DNA of 5,458 nt. Source: Nitrospira sp. GTDB lineage: Bacteria; Nitrospirota; Nitrospiria; Nitrospirales; Nitrospiraceae. Positions 1-4,859 of this stretch are shown in pieces; positions within the stretch are counted from its first letter, which is position 1, and each line of letters opens with the position of its first letter. The translations under genes and the position numbers were made by a program. Location of the stretch: NCBI GenBank assembly GCA_025363325.1, contig JANYEF010000086.1:1-5458 (forward strand), given 5' to 3'. Under the pieces are notes generated by a model. The model did no database searches. It worked only from the letters and a program-made list of their open reading frames with translations, and was not told where the DNA came from.

Positions 1-64
1 GGGGTGATTTCCGGCTGGGAAAGGGGTATTCTGCGGCGGCAACGAACGACTCAGAGAGGTGAGG

Positions 65-325
65 ATGCCCGAACTCTGTCGTTTCTTCGGTATCATTATC
101 CGGATGTATTTCAATGACCATGATCCGCCACACTTTCATGCGGTCTATGGAGAGGATGAAGTCTTGATCGAAATTGATACCTTGGTCGTGGTGCGGGGTG
201 AATTGCCTCGCCGAGCGCTGGCTCTAGTGGTAGAATGGGCCGTGTTGCATCGGGACGAACTGCGGCGGGATTGGAAGTTGGCACGCAGTGGCCGCACGCC
301 CGCACCCATCGCCCCGCTTGAGTAA
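65..325 (+). CDS. DUF4160 domain protein, probable first gene of a toxin-antitoxin-like pair
   Basis: This 86-residue protein matches the DUF4160 family pattern as I know it. It has an N-terminal RFFG..IRMYFNDHDPPHFHA block (about residues 6-26), then a short acidic strand (YGEDEVLIEIDT), then GELPRRALALVVEWAVLHRDELRRDW (about 45-70), which is the family's signature helix. The length is normal for the family. I chose ATG 65 over GTG 59 because AGAGG at 55-59 is well placed for it and family members usually start with MP. The DUF2442 gene begins 17 bases downstream, so the two are probably co-transcribed. The biochemical activity of DUF4160 is not settled. Its constant pairing with DUF2442 has led to the view that the pair is a toxin-antitoxin module, but which partner is toxic cannot be read from this sequence. 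Family call is strong, function weak. Confidence 0.88.
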   Translation: MPELCRFFGIIIRMYFNDHDPPHFHAVYGEDEVLIEIDTLVVVRGELPRRALALVVEWAVLHRDELRRDWKLARSGRTPAPIAPLE

Positions 326-342
326 TACGAGGAGACTCGCCT

Positions 343-642
343 GTGTCCTTGCTTCGGATTCGTGAAGTCCTGCCGGTGGAAGGCTTTCGTCTTCGGCTTA
401 CGCTGACTGATGAATCGATCGTTGAGCGTGATATCGCCGATTTGCTGACGGGCCCGATGTTCGAAACCATAGGCAAAGACTCTCTCGCTTTTCGACAGGT
501 TAAAGTCGAATCAGGGACGGTCGTGTGGCCGAATGGGGCCGACCTCTGCCCCGATGTCCTGATTTGGGGTGGACCCCCGCCAAAGAGTTCCGCCGCTCCT
601 CCTCAGTCCCTGACTCTGAAATCTCCCGCTCTCGTCCGCTGA
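343..642 (+). CDS. DUF2442 domain protein, partner of the DUF4160 gene
   Basis: The 99-residue product carries a full DUF2442 domain in residues 1-76: RIREVLPVEGFRLRLTLTDES at the start, DIADLLTGPMFETI in the middle, then the hallmark VVWPNGADLCPDVLIW near residues 60-74. The last 25 residues (proline- and serine-rich) lie beyond the usual domain and look unstructured. Translation starts at GTG 343, supported by GAGGAG at 329-334, eight bases upstream. No other start fits the domain. It sits 17 bases behind the DUF4160 gene on the same strand, the usual order for this pair, and probably shares its promoter, which would lie in or before the first 60 bases. DUF2442 proteins are small and are often proposed as the antitoxin or DNA-binding member of the pair; that role is inferred from context. 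Confidence 0.88.
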   Translation: MSLLRIREVLPVEGFRLRLTLTDESIVERDIADLLTGPMFETIGKDSLAFRQVKVESGTVVWPNGADLCPDVLIWGGPPPKSSAAPPQSLTLKSPALVR

Positions 643-1045
643 GCCGCCCACGCGCAGAATACGAATAATCTTCGCCCACCATGGCAGCGCGCGCGTCTCT
701 CTTGTTCATCGCACCAGATAAACCAGACAGACCAGCCCCCACGTCTCGTTCGTCTCGTTCATTTGCTTGGCTGATCGGAAAATCTCAGAAACCAGAAAAC
801 CAGATAAACAAAACAAACCAGATAGACCAGCTCCCATCCCTAAGAAAGAACAAGCAAGCGTGAGAGGATGGGATGGGCAGTCTGGTCAAAGGCGTGACGT
901 GCACGGTCGAGCAATGAATTCAATGCACTCACGCAATCGCTTTAAGCAAGGCGAACGGCTCCAATAAGTCAATAGTCAACCCTGACCTCGAACTCCCCAA
1001 AAATAACGAGGTGGTCCATCATCGTCTTTCCGGCGACAACCGAGC
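643..1045. other. Intergenic stretch holding one repeat copy, no convincing gene
   Basis: No open frame here has a good ribosome binding site together with a recognisable protein; the short frames translate the CCAG-rich repeat into low-complexity N/Q/K-rich strings. About 711-830 is occupied by AAACCAG-type repeats and the first copy of the 79-base dispersed repeat. A 16-base near-palindrome centred on GAATTC lies at 911-926. I see no strong rho-independent terminator after the DUF2442 gene. The 960-1045 part may include the decayed downstream flank of the minus-strand pseudogene that follows. Confidence 0.6.
752..830 (+). repeat. Dispersed repeat, copy 1 (79 bp)
   Basis: This segment aligns without gaps to 1239-1317, with about 69 of 79 bases identical. 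The longest shared block is TTGGCTGATCGGAAAA. The 3' half is made of CCAGA/AAACCAG units. On its left are a further GTCTCGTTC unit (743-750) and CCAGATAAACCAGACAGACCAG-like units (711-735). It lies in non-coding DNA. The style recalls repeats scattered between genes in Nitrospira genomes, from memory. Confidence 0.85.
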
Positions 1046-1158
1046 CTATCGTCCTTCAATCTGAGGCTGCGGCCGTAGGGATTCGTGGGACTGGGGCTGT
1101 AGGGACTCCCGGCGCCGTAGGGGTTGTTGATCGAGTCCGGTGAGAACGGAGAGCCGAA

Positions 1159-1327
1159 ACTGGTCTATCTCGTTTATCTGGTCTATTTGGTCTGTCTGGT
1201 TGGCCGAAACGAGAACGGGTATCTGGTTTGTTCGGTTTGTCTCGTTCAATGGGTTGGCTGATCGGAAAACCACAGAAATCAGAAAACCAGATGAACTAAA
1301 CAAACCAGAGAAACCAGAGAGACGAGC
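1159..1327. repeat. Palindrome-like CTGGTTT/AAACCAG repeat element inserted in a gene
   Basis: The element begins with CTGGTCTATCTCGTTT-type units (1160-1201) and ends with CCAG-type units on the same strand (1284-1325). The two ends are therefore imperfect inverted repeats, about three quarters complementary over some 33 bases, and could fold into a long hairpin. Its right half contains copy 2 of the 79-base repeat. The edges were set by where the flanking protein-coding sense stops and resumes, at about 1328 and 1158 on the minus strand. No transposase is encoded, so if it moves it must be mobilised by another element. Confidence 0.7.
1239..1317 (+). repeat. Dispersed repeat, copy 2 (79 bp)
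   Basis: This is the second copy of the repeat at 752-830, in the same orientation, gap-free, with about ten differences. Unlike copy 1 it is preceded by CTGGT-type units in the opposite sense, so here the repeat is part of a longer inverted structure. It lies inside the interrupted minus-strand gene. Confidence 0.85.
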
Positions 1328-1509
1328 GGGATTCGCGCTCAACTCGCCGAGATCTTCCGCGTGGACGGAGAGAGGTAGTGGCAGCAGCAGGAACAACAGG
1401 AGGACAACAACCCACATGGCGAGCCTCCGACTAGCGAAACAACCAGTGGACTCAGCCTACTCCTCGCCTGGAGATCAGCGCAAGCGGTCAGAAACGATTC
1501 CTGTGTGCA

Positions 1510-1529
1510 TTCAAGATCCTAGCGCAACA
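1510..1529 (+). repeat. IS30 terminal inverted repeat, left
   Basis: TTCAAGATCCTAGCGCAACA pairs with the complement of 2540-2559 at 18 of 20 positions; one more mismatched base lies just outside. It overlaps the last codons and stop of the transposase. Confidence 0.85.
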
Positions 1530-2501
1530 GTTGATGAAAGGCATGGGCCGGGCTATGCCAATTCAAGATTTTCCGAGGCCGCGCATTGAGCACCCCTTGC
1601 ACCCGCTTGATCTCGGTGCGCGACAGCTCAGTGAACCGCGTCCCTTTGGGGAAGAACTGGCGCAGCAAGCCGTTGGTGTTCTCGTTGGTGCCGCGCTCCC
1701 AGGGACAATGCGGATGCGCAAAGTAGACAGGCATCTTCGTGTGCTGGGTAAAGAGGTGGTGCTCCCGCATTTCGGGCCCTTGGTCGTACGTCAGGGAGCG
1801 ACGGAGCTGAGCCGGCAGCGTCCGCAGTTCGCGCGCGAAGGCCTGCCGCACCGTGGCCGCGTCTTTGGCCTTCAGCGGTACCAGCAGCGGAAACCGCGTG
1901 GTTCGCTCGACCAACGTACCGAGCGCCGATGCCTTCGCATGGCCCACCAGCAAGTCCCCCTCCCAATGCCCCGGCACCATGCGATCTGCCACTTCGGGTG
2001 GCCGTTCGTCGATGCTGACCAAGTCCTGAATCGGCCGAGACGACAGCCGCACCTTGCGGGACCGACGAAACCGATGTCGGCGGCGCAGATACCGAGCCAG
2101 CTCCCGCTTGAACGTGCCAGGCGGCAACGCATAGAGATACGTGTAGATCGCCTCATGCGAGATCCGCATCGCCGGGTCGTGAGGATACCGCTCGGCAACC
2201 TGCGTGCAATCTGTTCGGGTGACCAGCGCTGGGCGAGCAGGCGGAAGACGGCGGTGCGCAAGCGGGGCCGGACCGCGAGCGTCCGAGGCTTGCGTGGCTG
2301 GTGGACCCAGCGCTGGGCGCGTTGGTGTGCGGGCACGGCGCGATAGGTGACGGGCGAAGCCTGGTGGCGAGTGAGTTCACGGGACAGGGTGCTCGGGGCT
2401 CGGCTCAGCGCCTGCCCGATGGCTCGGAGACTCGCCCCAGCGGCCAACATGCGACTCAACTCCTCGCGCTCTACCAAACTTAAGCGGTGATACTGGGCCA
2501 T
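1519..2501 (-). pseudogene. IS30-family DDE transposase, frameshifted
   Basis: The start is ATG 2501-2499, with AAGGAG at 2513-2508 six bases upstream. The N-terminal part has the IS30 helix-turn-helix region: YHRLSLVEREELSRMLAAGASLRAIGQALSRAPSTLSREL over about residues 4-43. Around 2193-2195 one base is missing: the frame reads RRLPSGILTT, whereas the neighbouring frame continues as the expected ERYPHDPAMRISHEAIYTYLY. Restoring one G would give a protein of about 327 residues, normal for the family. The catalytic triad is intact in the downstream part: D in GHWEGDLLVG (about 183), D in TYDQG (about 240) and E in GTNENTNGLL (about 274), the DD(33)E spacing of IS30 enzymes. I see no slippery heptamer, so I read this as a mutation or sequencing error rather than programmed frameshifting. 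Confidence 0.88.
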
Positions 2502-2516
2502 GTGCAACTCCTTGGT

Positions 2517-2533
2517 TCCTGGTTCGACCAGGA
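2517..2533 (-). promoter_or_regulatory. Small hairpin in the transposase leader
   Basis: TCCTGGT-TCG-ACCAGGA is a perfect 7-base stem with a three-base loop. It lies between the right terminal repeat and the transposase ribosome binding site (2508-2513). It could affect translation of the transposase message. The position is seen directly; the role is inferred. Confidence 0.4.
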
Positions 2534-2539
2534 TACCGG

Positions 2540-2559
2540 TGTTGCACTAGGACCTTGAA
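2540..2559 (-). repeat. IS30 terminal inverted repeat, right
   Basis: TGTTGCACTAGGACCTTGAA is the inverted partner of 1510-1529. It marks the upstream end of the transposase gene and probably carries or adjoins its promoter. Confidence 0.85.
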
Positions 2560-2574
2560 CCCAGACTGACACCC

Positions 2575-3114
2575 TTATTTCTTCGGCACATTGGCTTGGC
2601 TATTGGTAGATATCAACTGTCTGACCAGGCTGCTGATTTCCACAGAATGACTCTTAACCTCGAAAAATGTTCGAGCTGCACCAAGTTCCCGTTGAGCTGT
2701 CTTGGAGAGCCGTGATTTCGGAAAGTTACATATCCACTTAACAGAACGTTGGTGCGGAAGATTTTCAATCTGCTGATTTGAGTATGTGTATTGCCCCGCA
2801 ACTCTACCGACGAAAATCCGACCTTCATTAAGGGAGGGGTAAACAACTAGATCTCCAATATCAATCTCGTGGGTAAAACGAAAGAATTTACCGCCAATAC
2901 CCCTGATCCCGATAGCTGTCTCACCTGGTCGTAGTCTTCGATAAGCCGCATAAAAGCTCTGACGATCAGGGGGAATCTTTCTCAGATCTCCCATTTCGGG
3001 ATCAGATAGGCCGACAAACCCTCGCTCTAAAAACTGCAAATGAGCAATGCCACCAATTCCGGCTCGAATGCCCCACATTCTTTCTATCCGTTGTGCAGAC
3101 TGTTTAAGTTTCAT
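2575..3114 (-). CDS. Mrr-type N-terminal (PUA/EVE-like) domain protein without nuclease domain
   Basis: This 179-residue protein matches the domain that precedes the catalytic part in many Mrr-like restriction proteins. It shows MWGIRAG (13-19), FLERGFVGLSDPEMGDLRKI (28-47), KFFRFTHEIDIGDLVVYP (76-93), IFVGRVAGQYTY (100-111), HQRSVKWI (121-128) and RELGAARTFFEVKSHSVEI (142-160). In full-length relatives this domain is thought to read modified DNA, and a C-terminal Mrr_cat PD-(D/E)XK nuclease of roughly 120-150 residues follows. Here the protein stops 19 residues after the domain, and the IS30 end is 15 bases further on. It may be a stand-alone reader, or a truncated restriction gene whose nuclease part was lost before or during the IS insertion. 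Start ATG 3114 has AAGG about eight bases upstream; ATG 3078 (MWGIRAG) is a possible alternative. Composition is more AT-rich than the IS30 element. Confidence 0.75.
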   Translation of the reverse strand: MKLKQSAQRIERMWGIRAGIGGIAHLQFLERGFVGLSDPEMGDLRKIPPDRQSFYAAYRRLRPGETAIGIRGIGGKFFRFTHEIDIGDLVVYPSLNEGRIFVGRVAGQYTYSNQQIENLPHQRSVKWICNFPKSRLSKTAQRELGAARTFFEVKSHSVEISSLVRQLISTNSQANVPKK

Positions 3115-3172
3115 TCCCTATCACTTACCTTACGGTGAATAAGAATCACCTGCATGGCGAGCCTGCGACAAG

Positions 3173-3471
3173 CTATGCAGCACGGAACGGCAGGTTACTT
3201 CCCGCCTGGAGTGATCTGCCCCAATCTAAGCCAGTTCGGTTAGCCGACAAACTGACCGGTGTGACCGTGCGCGTTTCTGGTGCCGGTGGCCGATATCCCA
3301 GCGCACGAAGCGGGCGGGCGTATTGTAGTGGCATCGCCAGCGTTCGAAAAGGACTTGGGCTTCGTGCAGCGTATAGAAGAGTTCCTCGTTCAGCAACTCA
3401 TCCCGCAACTTCCCGTTGAAGCACTCGCCATACCCGTTATACCGCATACCACTCAGCTCGATGAAACGATA
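3173..3471 (-). pseudogene. IS3-family transposase (OrfB) remnant, C-terminal end
   Basis: On the minus strand, from about 3468, the sequence reads RFIELSG then MRYNGYGECFNGKLRDELL and NEELFYTLHEAQVLFERWRCHYNT. This is the last third of an IS3-family integrase domain, including the catalytic glutamate of the GECFNGKL motif. Near 3303-3315 the frame shifts by one and continues as ALGYRPPAPETRTVTPV, the usual C-terminus of these enzymes, running to a stop at 3173-3175. The front two thirds, including both catalytic aspartates, and OrfA are missing; an in-frame stop lies at 3472-3474, just beyond the truncated end. This is a dead relic. I could not find terminal inverted repeats. Its broken end lies about ten bases from the C-box of the restriction system. 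Confidence 0.82.
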
Positions 3472-3480
3472 CTAAGATGC

Positions 3481-3506
3481 TACTCAAAGTCTGTAGACTC
3501 AAAGGC
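3481..3506 (+). promoter_or_regulatory. C-box-like paired operator upstream of the controller gene
   Basis: Two half-operators follow each other: tACT-caa-AGTC at 3481-3491, a four-base spacer TGTA (3492-3495), and GACT-caa-AGgC at 3496-3506. This is the GACT-N3-AGTC, N4, GACT-N3-AGTC layout known for operators of restriction-modification controller proteins, with one deviation in each half. The inner arms also form AGTCT-gt-AGACT at 3488-3499. It lies 53 bases before the controller ATG. In known systems the C dimer on the distal site activates, and a second dimer on the proximal site represses, the promoter of the C and R genes. I could not fix the -10 and -35 boxes with confidence. Confidence 0.65.
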
Positions 3507-3559
3507 GGCAAGACTGGGAAGCTGTTCTCCGATTCAAGCGTTTGGAGCACCAAGAGCAT

Positions 3560-3826
3560 ATGGGAGAGAAGCAGCAAAGAAAGCCGAGTCGAAAGATAAC
3601 GCAAATACTTGCGGGCAATCTTCGTGGTTTCAGAAGGGCGAAGAATCTCTCCCAGGAAGAGTTAGCCGACCTGTGCAACGTTCACCGGACCTATCTCGGC
3701 TCGATCGAACGAGGTGAGCGTAATGCTACCCTTAGCACGTTAGAAACGTTGTCTGCTGCTCTTGGTGTGAGTGTCCCACAGCTTCTCACCAAGAGGGCGG
3801 TCAAGGATGACAGCTCAAACCAATGA
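3560..3826 (+). CDS. Restriction-modification controller (C) protein, XRE-family HTH
   Basis: This 88-residue protein is almost entirely one XRE-type helix-turn-helix domain: ILAGNLRGFRRAKNLSQEELADLC (16-39), recognition helix VHRTYLGSIERGERN (41-55), and TLSTLETLSAALGVSVPQLL (57-76). The HRTY..IERG.RN signature is typical of C proteins of type II systems. The start is taken at ATG 3560. A TTG at 3542 is in frame but has no better ribosome binding site, and the site for ATG 3560 (AAGAG-like) is also weak. The gene ends 20 bases inside the endonuclease gene, so translation is probably coupled. Together with the operator at 3481-3506 this suggests autoregulation and delayed endonuclease expression. 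DNA binding by a dimer is family knowledge; the target here is inferred. Confidence 0.88.
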   Translation: MGEKQQRKPSRKITQILAGNLRGFRRAKNLSQEELADLCNVHRTYLGSIERGERNATLSTLETLSAALGVSVPQLLTKRAVKDDSSNQ

Positions 3827-4859
3827 TCTTCTCCGCTATTTCAAGGCTATCCGCCGGAGCGGTCTTTCTATCTATGACTCGATCGAGATTGGCGACTCGA
3901 ATCTTTGGATCCCAACACCTGAACTGGAGGCCCTTCTCAATAGTCGGTTACCCGGTAAATCTCTTGCTAACTTGCCGCTAAGGACGCGTTCAAAGGTCCT
4001 GAAACAACATGTCTGTGTTGCTCTTGGCTATCCCGTTCCATCGTCCTTCCAAAAGACCAAACCTCGATTCCCCGGGCAATGTTTTGATACCTATATTCAG
4101 AAATCCAATAACCTCCAGATCTGGAATGAAGATCTGGCCCCGACACGGCGTTATGTAATTATACGGCTGAACGATGATGATGTGATCATGAAAGTCAAAG
4201 TAGTAACCGGAAAAGTTCTCTCTTCTCTCGATAAAACTGGAACATTGACGCAGAAATATCAGGCACGCTTGATTCCTGGCCAATTATCCACTGAACTGAT
4301 TTCTCCGATCGATACGAAGCGTCTTGTGCCCTTTGTCTCTTCCGGGACTGGCCCGAAATCAAGAGTCAGTCCGACTTCACAACCATCATTGCGCCAATTG
4401 TTGCCTATCGGAGAAATTGTTGAGCGCCTTCGCGGCCTTATCGGTAAGTATTTCCCTGACTCAGGCCATGACCAGGAACGCAATCGTGGTGCCTCCCTCC
4501 ACAAATTAGTTTGCCGACAGCTCGGATATACCGACTATCGAGATGGCGGGCAATTTCCGGATGTCACGCATCAACTTCTTGAAGTGAAGCTCCAGACGTC
4601 ACCGACGATCGATCTGGGCTTGGTATTGCCCAATAGCATCGACCCTCTCAATGTGTCTATGATCAGCGGTAAACAGATTCGGCACTGCGATGTGCGCTAC
4701 GCCCTCTTTTACGGGGAGACCGACGGGAAGAAAGTTACGCTGACACATTTGTTCGTTACTACAGGCGAGAAGTTCTTTACTCGGTTTCCCCAGTTTGGGG
4801 GGAAGGTTCTTAATAAGAAACTTCAGATTCCTCTACCTGCGGACTTCTTCGGCGACTAA
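3807..4859 (+). CDS. Probable type II restriction endonuclease, PD-(D/E)XK fold
   Basis: This 350-residue protein lies between a C-protein gene and a DNA methyltransferase gene, the place of the restriction enzyme. A catalytic-looking motif is visible: QFPD252-VTHQLL-E259-V-K261, i.e. PD-X6-EXK, preceded by a helix with GASLHKLVCRQLGY (about 232-245). The C-terminal part (YALFYGETDGKKVTLTHLFV) looks like continuing core strands. The N-terminal 200 residues are distinct (FPGQCFDTYIQKSNNLQIWN, YVIIRLNDDDVIMKVKVVTG) and may hold the DNA-recognition part. I cannot name a characterised enzyme or its recognition site. ATG 3807 is preferred over the in-frame GTG 3771 because GAGG at 3793-3796 precedes it. 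It overlaps the C gene by 20 bases and the methyltransferase gene by 27 bases, tail to tail. Confidence 0.8.
   Translation: MTAQTNDLLRYFKAIRRSGLSIYDSIEIGDSNLWIPTPELEALLNSRLPGKSLANLPLRTRSKVLKQHVCVALGYPVPSSFQKTKPRFPGQCFDTYIQKSNNLQIWNEDLAPTRRYVIIRLNDDDVIMKVKVVTGKVLSSLDKTGTLTQKYQARLIPGQLSTELISPIDTKRLVPFVSSGTGPKSRVSPTSQPSLRQLLPIGEIVERLRGLIGKYFPDSGHDQERNRGASLHKLVCRQLGYTDYRDGGQFPDVTHQLLEVKLQTSPTIDLGLVLPNSIDPLNVSMISGKQIRHCDVRYALFYGETDGKKVTLTHLFVTTGEKFFTRFPQFGGKVLNKKLQIPLPADFFGD

Larger units (their letters stand above)
1046..1417 (-). pseudogene. Small exported NPYG/SPYSP-motif protein, interrupted by a repeat element
   Basis: The frame starts at ATG 1417-1415, with GGAGG at 1428-1424 six bases away. 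The N-terminus is a clear signal peptide: MWVVVLLLFLLLPLPLSVHA, followed by EDLGELSANP. After residue 30 the sense is lost into repeat DNA (minus strand, about 1327 to 1159). It resumes at 1158, in a frame shifted by one, as FGSPFSPDSINNPYGAGSPY and then SPSPTNPYGRSLR. The very end fits the first frame again (QIEGR, stop at 1046-1048), which implies a further small indel near 1065. I recognise the pieces as a widespread family of small exported proteins of unknown function with S-x-x-NPYG repeats. The gene is split by the repeat and frameshifted, so it is probably dead. The in-frame 123-residue product still has a signal peptide and could be exported, but its middle is translated repeat. Confidence 0.75.
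1510..2559 (-). mobile_element. IS30-family insertion sequence, about 1,050 bp
   Basis: The element is bounded by 20-base inverted repeats: TTCAAGATCCTAGCGCAACA at 1510-1529 and its imperfect complement at 2540-2559, 18 of 20 matching. It contains a single IS30-type transposase reading frame on the minus strand, broken by a one-base deletion. The size is normal for the family. The transposase stop codon (1519-1521) lies inside the left repeat. I see no clear 2-3 base target duplication: flanks read TGCA on the left and CCCA on the right. The element may therefore be old, or one flank may have been rearranged. It sits upstream of the interrupted small-protein gene and 15 bases beyond the stop codon of the Mrr-like gene. 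Confidence 0.9.

Noticed and set aside
833..877. CCCATCC...GGATGGG inverted pair as a terminator
   Set aside because: The arms are short, separated by more than 25 bases and not followed by a T run.
911..926. Near-palindrome around GAATTC as an operator
   Set aside because: One mismatched pair, no adjacent gene start, and no second site; chance is a sufficient explanation.
681..967. Short plus-strand frames over the first repeat copy
   Set aside because: They translate CCAG-type repeat units into low-complexity residues and lack ribosome binding sites.
711..1327. CRISPR array
   Set aside because: The repeats are only two long copies plus very short irregular CCAG/CTGG units; there are no uniform repeat-spacer units and no cas genes.
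1140..1589. Plus-strand frame of 149 codons across the second repeat copy and into the IS30 end
   Set aside because: It crosses a repeat, an antisense gene start and an IS terminus, and has no recognisable protein features.
1531..2346. Long plus-strand open frame opposite the IS30 transposase (271 codons)
   Set aside because: It is the antisense of a GC-rich transposase gene with recognisable DDE motifs on the other strand; its own product is arginine/proline-rich with no recognisable domain.
3280..3717. Plus-strand frame of 145 codons overlapping the IS3 relic and the C-protein gene
   Set aside because: It is antisense to the IS3 fragment and out of frame with the clear helix-turn-helix protein; no domain is visible.
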